Assembly: GCA_934635045.1 (NCBI GenBank)
Contig: CAKTZA010000006.1
Coordinates: 27,476-91,475, forward strand
DNA: 64,000 nt
Origin: an uncultured Kiritimatiellota bacterium
Lineage (GTDB): Bacteria > Verrucomicrobiota > Kiritimatiellia > RFP12 > UBA1067
Direction: 5' to 3'
Shown here one piece after another: positions 39,073 to 48,700 of this stretch. The notes below the pieces were generated by a model. The model searched no databases and was not told where the DNA came from. It saw nothing but the letters and a program-made list of their open reading frames with translations. The first letter of the stretch is position 1. Each line of letters begins with the position of its first letter. The translations under genes and the position numbers were made by a program.

Positions 39073-41169
39073 TCAGTGGGCATGGAGCGACATCGCCCAT
39101 CCGCCGCCGCGAACCGCGTCCAGCGTCAGGCTGTCGCCTTTTCGGACGTCCTTCCGCTCGACGGCGTAGGCGTCTGGATTCGTCTCAAGCGAGGTCGTGT
39201 CCGCGTCGCGGTAGACCGTCGCCTCGTAGGTCCGCCCGGCGTCGAGGAAGTCGAGCGCCAGCGTCGTCCGCCGCGCCTCGCAGACGGTCGAGCCGACATA
39301 CCAGTCGCGGCTGTCCTTCTTCCGCCGCGCAATCGTGACGTGGGAGCCCGGCTCGCCCGCCAGGTAGCGCGTCTCGTCCCACTCGACCGGCACGTCCTTG
39401 ATGAAGCGAAACGCCTCCCGGTGACGCGCATAGACTTCGGGCGTGTCCGCCGCCATCTGCAGCGGCGAGTAGAGCGTCACGTAGAGCGAGAGCTGAGCCG
39501 CGAGCGTCGAGCTCTTGCGGTAGGCCGCGTCGAGGATGCCGGGGGTGAAGTCCATCGGCCCCCCGACGAGGCGCGTGAACGGCAGGCAGGTCGCATGACC
39601 GACCGCAAGGCCCCCGCAGGGATCGTACTCGGTCCCGCGCGCGGACTCGCCGCAGAGGAGGTTCGGGTACGTCCGGCAGAGGCCGGTCGGGCGCACGGCC
39701 TCGTGCATGTTCACCATCAGGCCGAACTCGGCCGCCCGCCTGACGACAGCGAGATAGTGGTCGTTCATCCACTGCGAATAGTGGTTTTCGCCCAGGGGGA
39801 CGACCTTGCCGACGTAGCCGATCTTCACCGAGCGGACGTCGTTCGTCCGGAGGAACGCCCAGGACCTGTCCATGCACCGCTCGAAGCCGAGCGGGGAGGC
39901 GCCGCTCTCCTGGTAGAGCATCATGCCGACGCCCTTCTCCGCGGCATAACGGTGCAACCCGACGAGGTCGTAGTCCGGCGTCGGCGTCATCTGGTCGAAC
40001 GCCTGCACCATCTGCGCGCCGTACCCGTTCTCGAACCCCGTGTTCCAGCCCTCGACCAGGACGGAGCCAAAGCCATGCTCCGCCGCGAAGTCGATGTACT
40101 TGCGGACATGCTCCGTATGGGCCCCATGCGGCTTGTCGGCGCGTCCGCAGGCCCAGCCCATCCGCCCGGTGATCATGACCCACCACATGCCGACGTACTT
40201 CTGCGGACGGATCCAGGACGTGTCGGCGAGCGCGCAGGGCTCGTTCAGGTTGAGCGTCAGCCGGGAGGCGAGGATGTCCGTCGCCCTCTCGCCGACGATG
40301 ACCGTGCGCCAGGGCGTCGCAAACGGGCAGCGCAGACGCCCGCGGGAGCCGTCTGCGGACGGCGTCAGGTGCGACACGAACCGGTCGCGGCGCCATTCCA
40401 GGTGCATCGTGGGGTACCCCACGCAGGCGGCCTCGTGGAAGTTCGCCCACAGGCCGTTCGGAAGACGCGTCATGAGGGCCGTCTGCACGACGTTCGAGCC
40501 GGCGAACGTCTGCGCCATGTTGACCTCGCGATCGAACACGCCGCGCGAAAGGCCGGCGATCTCGTCCACGCGCGACTTCGTGTAGGAATACTCCTGCGTG
40601 TCATAGTCGCCCGGAATCCACCACGCGACCGTGTCGCCCGGCACGCGGAACTCGGTGCGCTCCTCCCGGATTGGCACGCGGTTGAACCAGCTGTGCCGGG
40701 GGAACTCGTAGCGGAACCCGACGCCGTCGTCGAAGATGCGCGCGCGCAAGGTGAATCCGCGGTCCTCGAAGAAGTCCTGCCGCAGGTCGACCGCCAGCTC
40801 GCGGTAGTTCTCGCGGATTTCGCGCTCCTCCCCCCAGACCGGGCGCCAGGTCTCGTCCTTTTCCGCCCGGCTGACGGACACGACGCGGAAGCCGTTCGTC
40901 AGGTTCGCCTGCTCGTCGAGGCTGAAGTTGCGGATGTTGCGGTTCACGTCCAGCAGGAATCCGAGCCGCGAGTCGCCGACGACCGCCTTGCCGTCGCGGC
41001 TGTAGCGCCAGAACGGCGCACCCGTCGCGTCAAGCGTCAGGGCAAACGTGCCGCGCCCGTTCGGAGACGAGACCTCCTGCGACGCCACCTCGGCCGACAG
41101 GCCCGCCGCGCACGCCCCCACAAGGAACGCAAGCGCGCGTTTCATCCCCATCGGACGGCCAAGACACAT
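39073..41169 (-). CDS. secreted GH97 glycoside hydrolase, inverting alpha-glucosidase type
   Basis: 698 aa from MCLGRPMGMKRALAFLVGAC, chosen for AAAGGA 7 nt upstream; a signal peptide is included. Residues 35-270 are the beta-super-sandwich (VSSPNGRGTFALTLD, FRYEFP), then the TIM barrel from about 310 (QKYVGMWWVMI, VLVEGWNTGFE). GH97 enzymes are calcium-dependent exo-glycosidases. SusB-like inverting members carry Glu in three places, and these are seen in LYQESGAS, NMHEAVRPTG and CGESARGTEY; the GYVGKVVPLGE segment stands where retaining members have their Asp nucleophile. Hence an inverting alpha-glucoside hydrolase is expected. It lies between the surface protein and the esterase in one operon. 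Confidence 0.9.
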   Translation of the reverse strand: MCLGRPMGMKRALAFLVGACAAGLSAEVASQEVSSPNGRGTFALTLDATGAPFWRYSRDGKAVVGDSRLGFLLDVNRNIRNFSLDEQANLTNGFRVVSVSRAEKDETWRPVWGEEREIRENYRELAVDLRQDFFEDRGFTLRARIFDDGVGFRYEFPRHSWFNRVPIREERTEFRVPGDTVAWWIPGDYDTQEYSYTKSRVDEIAGLSRGVFDREVNMAQTFAGSNVVQTALMTRLPNGLWANFHEAACVGYPTMHLEWRRDRFVSHLTPSADGSRGRLRCPFATPWRTVIVGERATDILASRLTLNLNEPCALADTSWIRPQKYVGMWWVMITGRMGWACGRADKPHGAHTEHVRKYIDFAAEHGFGSVLVEGWNTGFENGYGAQMVQAFDQMTPTPDYDLVGLHRYAAEKGVGMMLYQESGASPLGFERCMDRSWAFLRTNDVRSVKIGYVGKVVPLGENHYSQWMNDHYLAVVRRAAEFGLMVNMHEAVRPTGLCRTYPNLLCGESARGTEYDPCGGLAVGHATCLPFTRLVGGPMDFTPGILDAAYRKSSTLAAQLSLYVTLYSPLQMAADTPEVYARHREAFRFIKDVPVEWDETRYLAGEPGSHVTIARRKKDSRDWYVGSTVCEARRTTLALDFLDAGRTYEATVYRDADTTSLETNPDAYAVERKDVRKGDSLTLDAVRGGGWAMSLHAH

Positions 41170-41200
41170 TCGAGATCCTTTCAACGTCATGCTGACCTCC

Positions 41201-44200
41201 CTATCGGACAATGAGAAGGGTGCCGTCGGCCGCGCCGATGTCCATGACGACAAAGCCATCCGCATCGACGGCAAAGCGCCCGGAGACCGCATGGCCGTCG
41301 GCATCGACGCCCTTGAACTTGAGTCGCCTGAACGTCGAGCCGGCGCCGAGCTTCGCAACCCGGACGCCGACCGGGTACGGCTTCGCGAAAGCCGTTTCGC
41401 CCACATCGACAGCTGCGCCGTTCAGCGTCACGCCCTCCAGCGTCAGCGGCGAACCGGACGCGACGTCGACCAAAAGCCTCGCGCCGTGGCCCAGCGTGCC
41501 GTTTCGGACCGTGCCCGCGCCGGAGACCGTCACCTGATGGGCCGTTCCCTGCAGGTCGAGGGCTCCCGCCGCGCCGACGGCGATTCGCACGCCCGCCGCC
41601 GCCGCTTTCGCCGCGAGCTCGACCGTCCCGGCCTCAATCGCGTTCAGGCCCGTCGTGCAGAGGGTTTCCGCCCGGTCGGCATCGTTCGTCACCGCGCCGC
41701 CGGGGCTCACCTCCCGCGCGGTCACGAAGCGAAGCGTCGAGCCGGCGCCGCGTTTCACGAAGCCTCCCGGCCCGGACAGCGGCTGCGCGACCGTCACCGC
41801 GTGGTCGGTGCGCGGATCGACGACAAGGCCGCCTTCCCCGGCTGAAAGTTCCATGTGCGACGTGCCGGAGAAGAGGAACGTCTCGTCCTCGTCCAGCCAC
41901 TCATAGCCGGAGCCGGTCCTGCGCCCCCGCTCCATTCGCCACGACGCCCCGTCCACGACGAACGTGACCGTGCCGGAGACGCCGTTTCCGACGCGCCGGG
42001 CGGCGGCGACCCGGAAGTCCGTCCCGTTCTTCAGCACGAACCGTCCCGACGCCTGCGGCCCGAAGGAAAAGCCGTCGAGACGCCCCATCGTGTTGACGCC
42101 CGCATCCAGCAGCACGTCGTAGAACCCGTAGGCCGTGCCGACGGTCGAGCGGTCGATCTCGGCGTCAACCGACCCGTTGACGGACAGGCCGCCGTCGGAC
42201 GCGATGCCAAGGCGGCTTCCTGTCGCGCGGAATCGCGTCGCCACGCCGGCGCGGCTCGAAAGCTCCATCGACCAGAACGCGCAGAGCTTCGACTCGACGA
42301 ACGCGATCTCGGGGGCGAGGTCGCGCCCGACGCCCCCCGGCGCCGTGCCGACCTTGAAGCTGTTCGCGCAGACGAAGGTGTTGGTGAAGAACAGGCCGGG
42401 CGAGACGAGCGTCCGGATCGCGGCGTCGGCATGCTCGTTCATCCCGAGGTAGAACGTCCGGGCCGTGTTGTCGATGTCGCTGCCCAGCGAAAGGACGCCG
42501 CCGACCGCCGTCAGCCGCGGCTGGACGGTGCAGGGGATGCCGTTCGTGCCGACATGGACGTCACGGCAGATGCAGACCTTGACCCCAAGGCCCTGTTCAA
42601 AGGCGAACTCGCCGTCGGCGACGACGAGCGGGTCCGCCGGCTCGGGCGTCGCCAGGTCCGCCGTCGCGCGGAGGCAGATCCGCCCCGCGCCGACCTTGAC
42701 GATCGTTCCCTGTCCAAGCCGGTAGTCGGGGAAGGCGAGGTCGCCGGCGCCGCCGATGCGCACGGTCTCGCCTTTCGCGTTGGCGAACCGAAGGGCCGCC
42801 GGCAGGCTGCCGGATGCCGTCCCCAGGTCGAGTTCGCCTCTCTGCAATTCGAGAACCGCACCGGTTCCCAGGGCAAGGCCCATGGAGGCGGCGTCCCTGA
42901 ACCGCGCCACGCCCCCGGCGACCTTCACGCCAAGCCCCAGCCGGTTGGACGGCCCGGAGACGACCAGCGTCCCGTCGCCCGTCTTGCGGATGCCGCCGCC
43001 CGTCAGCGTCCCGGACAGGGTCAGCGTCTCGCCCGCCGGGACGGAGACTTCCGTCCACCCGGCAAGCGTCAGGTCGCCCGTCACCTCGGCTGAGGCCGTC
43101 GCCTCGACCTTCGCATAGGTCCCGCTGCTGAACCGGTAGGCGTTGTCGCCCACCGGCCTGCCCGACCAGAGCCGGACGCCGCTTGCGCCGACGGGCGTGC
43201 AGAAATCGCCGTCGTCCAGCGGACGGCTCTCCGTCACGACAAGCAGGAATGAGGTCTCGCCGTCTTCCGCAGAGGTCGAGAACGCCGTGTCAAAGCCCTC
43301 GGACTGTCCGCCGAAGAGCGTCAGGGCCGTCCAGGCCTCGCGCGCCTCGTCTGACGCCACGCCCGTCTGCCTGAACAGCACATGGGTTCCAGCCGCCATC
43401 GTCCCGGAGACGGACACCCGCGCGGCTGAAAGCGACGGCTCGGAGGCGAGCGTCACCGTCCGTCCGAGTTCCAGCGTGACGAAACCCTCCGTCCCGTCGC
43501 CGCCGACGGTGAGGCCCGCAAACGACTTGTCGGTGTCTCCGACAAGCCTCAGCGACGCGCCGTTCGTCACGACCAGCCGCCCGGCCTCCGTCGCCGAGTA
43601 GACAAGCTCGCCTCCCGCGACGGCCGTCACGCCGTTCAGGAGCGCCCCCGTCTGCGTCAGCGCCGCCGTGCCCGCCTTGACCAGGAGCCCCCGTCCCGAC
43701 GCGCCTTCCGCGTCTCCGAACGGCTGGTCGGACGCGACAGGATGCCTCACGTCAAGGACAAGTCCGCGCGCGCCGACCCGTGCGGACGTCAGGTTCGAGA
43801 TCCAGCGGGCCGTCCAGCCCTGGCCAATGACGTCATCCGCTGTCGAGAGGACCCCGCCGTCAGCGACAAGCGACGACGTCCCGCTGCCGCCCGCCAGGCT
43901 TCCGACGCGGACTTCGCCGCCCGTCAGGCGGACGTCTCCAAAGGTCTTCGCCGCCTGTGCGACGTTCAGCACCCGACAGTCCACGAGACCTCCCGACACG
44001 TTCAGGACGCCGCGGCGCGCCGGATCGCCCGCGCCCGAATACATCCCGAGCAGCACGCACGGCAGGCGGACAAGCCCCCCGGACACGTTCATCTCGGCGT
44101 TCCCGTCGCCTGAACCGCCCACGCAGACGCCGTTCCCCGCCGTGCGCGCACAGTCGGAGACCACCGAGCCGCCCAGCACGTTCAGCTGCCCAAACGAACC

Positions 44201-45649
44201 GTCCGCGACACCTAAGGTGACATAGGCATTCGGGGCGGCGGGAACGGACACCTCTCCCGAAACGACGTCGCAGCGGCCGGTGCCGGCCCCGACGCCTCCG
44301 AGGGAAAGGCTTGCCGATTCGCCCAGGCGGAAGCGGCTCGCGCCATCGACGACGACCTTGCCGTCGCCTTTCCAGTGGCCAATCACCGCCGACCCCGACA
44401 CCTCCACGTCCGAATCCGAGAAGACGACCGTCGGGTTCGACCCGTCACACCCGAACCGCGCCTTCCCGACGGCGATCGTCTGGTTGGTGAAGCCCCAGAC
44501 GGGACGGCTCTTCCCGTCAACCCGCCATTCGTCCGTGATCGCGAGCCTGACGCCATCCAGGTCAAGACCGCGCGACAGCTCGCTGAGCGTCAGAGCCCCA
44601 AGCGTCAACACGGAATCCTTCGCCAAGAGCCGGCTGCCGCTGTCCAGCGCCAGTTTCTTCAGGCTGACCGTGCCGTTGGTGACGGCCAGCACGCTCGTCG
44701 CGCCGTCATAGGTCGAGGCCCAGCCGTCCCGTCCCATGCGAAAGTCGCCCGTCGACTCCAGCGCGCCGCCGGCGCAGACCACGATCCTCGTTTCGCCGCC
44801 AGCGCCCTTCGTGGACTCGAACTCGCCGAAGCGCAATGTGCCGCCGTCGCTCACGCGATACAGGCAGCGGTTGCCCCGGCATCCGGTCGAGATGCAGGTC
44901 GCATGGGCGTCGAAGACCGACCCTGCGCCGCTCACGTCCAGCACGAAGTCTGTCTTTGCCACGTAGTCGAAGCCGATCTGGGACGCATTGGAGTCATATG
45001 TGCCGGGAGCCGCCACCACGAACCGGCCGCCGTTCCTGACACGGACCGCGTTCCTGCGCGGGATTCCGTTTCCGAACTGACCCGGGCACCAGAGGAATCT
45101 CCCCCGCGTCTCAATGAGGCCGCCGTCCACGACAATCTCGGCGCACCCGTCCTTCGCCGTGTAGCCGACGAAGTTGAAGGCCGGGAAGAACACGGACGCC
45201 CCCGCGTGGACGACAAGGGCGGACGACGGCTGCTGCGTCCGCAGGAAATCGACATAACCCTGCGTCGCTTCGCCGCCGCAGGTCGCGAAATCGAAGGTTC
45301 CCGCATCGAAGTCCGTCACCGTCGAGCCGTCTGCCCTGCGCGTGAAGCGCGCCGTGGCGTCCGCAAACGAGCCGACCGCCATCTGCGGGTCGCGCGCGGC
45401 GCAGTACCCCCAGACCGGCGTGTCGCCGCCTGCGGCGCGGAACTGGAACGGCCAGTCCGCGCGAGCCTCCGCCGTCGCGGGCATCGTCACCGTGCCGACG
45501 GCCGTGAACATGGCGGTCTCGCCCGGCGCGGGATCCAGCACGACGTCGCCTGTGATGACGTCTCCGCTCCCGTACGTGACGTCCGACGCCCGTCCGCACG
45601 CGGACAGAAGCAGCCCGACAGGACACAGCAGCATGGTTTTCGCCTTCAT
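41201..45649 (-). CDS. 1482-aa secreted beta-helix surface protein (autotransporter-like repeats)
   Basis: Start follows AAAGGAG. The N-terminus (MLLCPVGLLLSACGRASD) has a possible lipobox LSAC, so it may be a lipoprotein. The rest is Gly/Ser/Val-rich and made of short beta repeats such as LNVSGGLVDC, MNVSGGLVRL, LNVLGGSVVSD, GTLTGGGIRKTGDGTLVVSG, the last close to passenger-associated transport repeats of autotransporters. No C-terminal beta-barrel is visible; the protein ends AADGTLLIVR. It probably forms a long beta-solenoid on the cell surface, as an adhesin or polysaccharide-binding scaffold. It sits inside the glycosidase operon, between GH2-like and GH97 genes. Exact function unknown. 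Confidence 0.75.
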   Translation of the reverse strand: MKAKTMLLCPVGLLLSACGRASDVTYGSGDVITGDVVLDPAPGETAMFTAVGTVTMPATAEARADWPFQFRAAGGDTPVWGYCAARDPQMAVGSFADATARFTRRADGSTVTDFDAGTFDFATCGGEATQGYVDFLRTQQPSSALVVHAGASVFFPAFNFVGYTAKDGCAEIVVDGGLIETRGRFLWCPGQFGNGIPRRNAVRVRNGGRFVVAAPGTYDSNASQIGFDYVAKTDFVLDVSGAGSVFDAHATCISTGCRGNRCLYRVSDGGTLRFGEFESTKGAGGETRIVVCAGGALESTGDFRMGRDGWASTYDGATSVLAVTNGTVSLKKLALDSGSRLLAKDSVLTLGALTLSELSRGLDLDGVRLAITDEWRVDGKSRPVWGFTNQTIAVGKARFGCDGSNPTVVFSDSDVEVSGSAVIGHWKGDGKVVVDGASRFRLGESASLSLGGVGAGTGRCDVVSGEVSVPAAPNAYVTLGVADGSFGQLNVLGGSVVSDCARTAGNGVCVGGSGDGNAEMNVSGGLVRLPCVLLGMYSGAGDPARRGVLNVSGGLVDCRVLNVAQAAKTFGDVRLTGGEVRVGSLAGGSGTSSLVADGGVLSTADDVIGQGWTARWISNLTSARVGARGLVLDVRHPVASDQPFGDAEGASGRGLLVKAGTAALTQTGALLNGVTAVAGGELVYSATEAGRLVVTNGASLRLVGDTDKSFAGLTVGGDGTEGFVTLELGRTVTLASEPSLSAARVSVSGTMAAGTHVLFRQTGVASDEAREAWTALTLFGGQSEGFDTAFSTSAEDGETSFLLVVTESRPLDDGDFCTPVGASGVRLWSGRPVGDNAYRFSSGTYAKVEATASAEVTGDLTLAGWTEVSVPAGETLTLSGTLTGGGIRKTGDGTLVVSGPSNRLGLGVKVAGGVARFRDAASMGLALGTGAVLELQRGELDLGTASGSLPAALRFANAKGETVRIGGAGDLAFPDYRLGQGTIVKVGAGRICLRATADLATPEPADPLVVADGEFAFEQGLGVKVCICRDVHVGTNGIPCTVQPRLTAVGGVLSLGSDIDNTARTFYLGMNEHADAAIRTLVSPGLFFTNTFVCANSFKVGTAPGGVGRDLAPEIAFVESKLCAFWSMELSSRAGVATRFRATGSRLGIASDGGLSVNGSVDAEIDRSTVGTAYGFYDVLLDAGVNTMGRLDGFSFGPQASGRFVLKNGTDFRVAAARRVGNGVSGTVTFVVDGASWRMERGRRTGSGYEWLDEDETFLFSGTSHMELSAGEGGLVVDPRTDHAVTVAQPLSGPGGFVKRGAGSTLRFVTAREVSPGGAVTNDADRAETLCTTGLNAIEAGTVELAAKAAAAGVRIAVGAAGALDLQGTAHQVTVSGAGTVRNGTLGHGARLLVDVASGSPLTLEGVTLNGAAVDVGETAFAKPYPVGVRVAKLGAGSTFRRLKFKGVDADGHAVSGRFAVDADGFVVMDIGAADGTLLIVR

Positions 45650-45721
45650 TTTGCTCCTTTCATTGGATTCAGGGGGAATGGGGCCTGCTGGGACGTGAGG
45701 GCCGGCCCGGCAGCCGAGGCC

Positions 45722-48700
45722 CTACCACCGGCCGTACCGATAGGGATCGTCCGCGTGAATGGGCACGTCATGATAGTAGCTCTTGAGCCACGCCTTTCCG
45801 GTCGGTGCGCTCATCCGCTCGAGGACGGGCGCCGGGGCGACCGGCAGGCCCAGGTTCGCGCGCAGCCGCTCGGCCGTGCGCCAGGCGCCGCGCTTGGTCG
45901 TGCGCAGGTAGTCGTTGGTCGGGTTCGAGCAGTCGATCGCCTCGGGCGGGACCTGCAGACAGACGATGCGCCGTCCGCCCTCATCGACGACCCGCAGGGC
46001 GTCCGAACCGCGACCGTCCGGCGCGACGTCATACGCGAACTGCGCGTGCCAGGCCCAGTCCGCGTTGGAAAGGCCGAGGAACTCCTCCGGCAGGCGCCCC
46101 TCGATGTACGACGGGTAGTTCGTGACCGTGTGCCCCGTCCGGACGGCGAGGCGAAGCTCGCCCGGCCAGACCTTCCTTTCCGGCGTCGCGCCGACGAGGC
46201 GGCGGACGATCTCGTCGCCGATCGGGTCGGCGACCGTACGCCCCGAGACGTCCAGAAGGCAGAACGTGATGACGCGGTCTGCCTGGCGGTTGCGGAGAAG
46301 AGGCGAGTACTGCAGCGCGAATCCGCCGTCCAGCAGCGCGAGCCAGTCGCCCTTCTGCGGCTTCTCGACCATCTCGCTCGAGACGCTGCCGCGGCATTCG
46401 GCTCGCCAGACGCGCGTGTTCTGGAAACCGCACCAGTCCACGCGCGGGTCGTCCTGCTCATAGCGGGGGAGATCCATGTACGGCGGCAGCAACGTCGCCG
46501 CGCCGCGCCAGTCGCGGAAGTCCGCGTCCGTCAGGCCGACGAGGAGCGGGTCGTCCGGCGTGCGGACGAACCACTCGCGCATCCCGCGCTCCTGCACGCG
46601 GAAGCCGAGCAGGTCCTGCAGCACGGCGCGCGTCTGCTCGAAGACGACGACGTCAACCCCTTTCGCGAGCGACGACGCCCAGCCGAGCCCGTTCGTCGTC
46701 AGGGCCTCGCGCCCGATGACAAGAAGGTCTCCGGCCTTCAGCGAGGCGCCCGTCTCGACTTTCCCGTACGCGATGCCGAGGCGCTCGAGCGTCTGCGCCG
46801 TCAGCCCCTTCGGGTCGTAGAGGGCGACCCTGCGGACGACTTCCGGCGCCCGTCCGCACGGCCGCACGGAATAGGCGAGCGAATCCCGCTGCTCGAAGCC
46901 CGCGCCCGTGACCGTGAGCTCGATCTCGTACGCGCCCGGACGCCGCGCCTTCAGCCGGACAGGGATCATCGCCTTCTCCCCGACGCCGATCCTGGCCGTG
47001 CCGGAATCCGACGCGTCGAATCCGAGCGCGCCGCCGCCCTTCACGCGCCAGCGCCAGCTGAATTCGGCCGGACGCCGCGTGTCGTTGACGATCGCCACGG
47101 ACTTCTCGAAGCGCTCCCCCACCGTGAAGACGTGGTCTTGCGCCGTGAAGTCACGGACAGGCCCTGCGATCCACGAGCACACCTCGCGGTTCCAGCGCAG
47201 GTAGGCGCGCCCGACGTCGTTGATCGCCCAGCGCCGGTCGACGAGATCCAGGCAGGGCCCGTGAAGGAACCTGAGCTGCCCCGTCGAACGCTGCGACGAG
47301 CGCATCCCGGGCATCGCCCACGCGCAGTGAAGCGGATGCGCGTCCTGCGGCGGCTTCACCCGCTCGACCACGTGCCTGAACTCCGGACGGAGCGTCCCCC
47401 CCGAATCCGCCTCCCACGGCAGGATGGCGGAAACGCCCCACCCGCGGAAGTCCCGGAAGTTGCGGGAGAGGTATTTCGCGACCACGCCGTCGTAGTTCTC
47501 CGGGGACACGCTGAAGTTCCGCCCGTGAACGGAGTCGTTGCCGTACTTCACGTGCGTCGCGCGGTCATGGTCGATGAGGCGCTTCTGCGTGTCCGTCAGG
47601 CGAAAGGCCCGCTCGCCGACGAATTCGGCCGAATACTCGGCCTGCGCGTTGTGCAGGGCGTTCGACCAGGCGTTTTTCGTGTCCCAGCGGAACGTGTGGA
47701 AGTTGAGGACGCTCGGCACGCCGTATTCGACGAGGAACGCCGGCTTCTCGGACACCTCCGACCAGTGGCGGAACCAGTCGCTCCGTTCCTGCACGGGCGC
47801 GAAGTTGAGGTAGATGTTGCCCGTCCACATGTCGTCCAGGTTGCCGCTGCTGTGGTGATAGGCCGGTCGCGTCGGATCGAGATAGCGGACCATCAGGCGC
47901 GAATGCCGTCCGGCGTCGCGGGCCAGCGGACGGTTCTTCCAGTATCCGTGCGTGGCCCTGTAATCGTCCGCGTGATCGATCTTCAGCGGATTCTGGTCGC
48001 CCCGGTACGCCATGACGTTCGGGTTGAGAGACCACATCACGATGGCGGGATGGTTGCGGTACCGACGCACGAACCGAGCGGCCATCGCCGCCCACCGCCT
48101 CATGTTGTCGCGTTCCCAGACGGGCCACCAGCCGCTGGTCGACGGAAGGGTGAAGCTGATGATCATGCCCGCGTCGTCCGCCGCGTTGACGAAGTCGTCG
48201 TCATAGGCGTAGCTGCCAGGCGTGGCGTCATAGCGGCCGATCGCGGAGTTGAAGCCGAAGTCACGGCAGCGGAGAAAGGACCTGAAGCACGTCTCGTAGC
48301 AGCCGTCCTCTCCGTTGCCGACCTGCTGGTTGGCCAGGACGATGACGCGGAGATGGATGCGCGAACCGTTCAGGAAGAAGTCCTTGCCGACGATCTCGAA
48401 CTCGCGGAACCCGAAGACCTCCTTCTCCTGGACGTCAAGCGTCCGCCCCTCCTCGTCCTGCAGCTCGACCTCGGCATAGTAGAGGTTCTGCGGCGTGTCG
48501 ACGTCCCAAAGGTCCGGATCGGGCCAGTCGGCCTCGAAAGAGACCCGGAGGCTGTCGGCCTCAAGGGAGAAGGCCCGAATCGAATGGTCGACGGCCTGTC
48601 CGTCGTCGTCGACGCCCTTGAACGGCCGTGCGGGGAAATCATACCTCGCGCGCTCCGGGCGAAGCAGGCCCGAGCGGAACGTCCGTGAGCCCGCGCCGCC

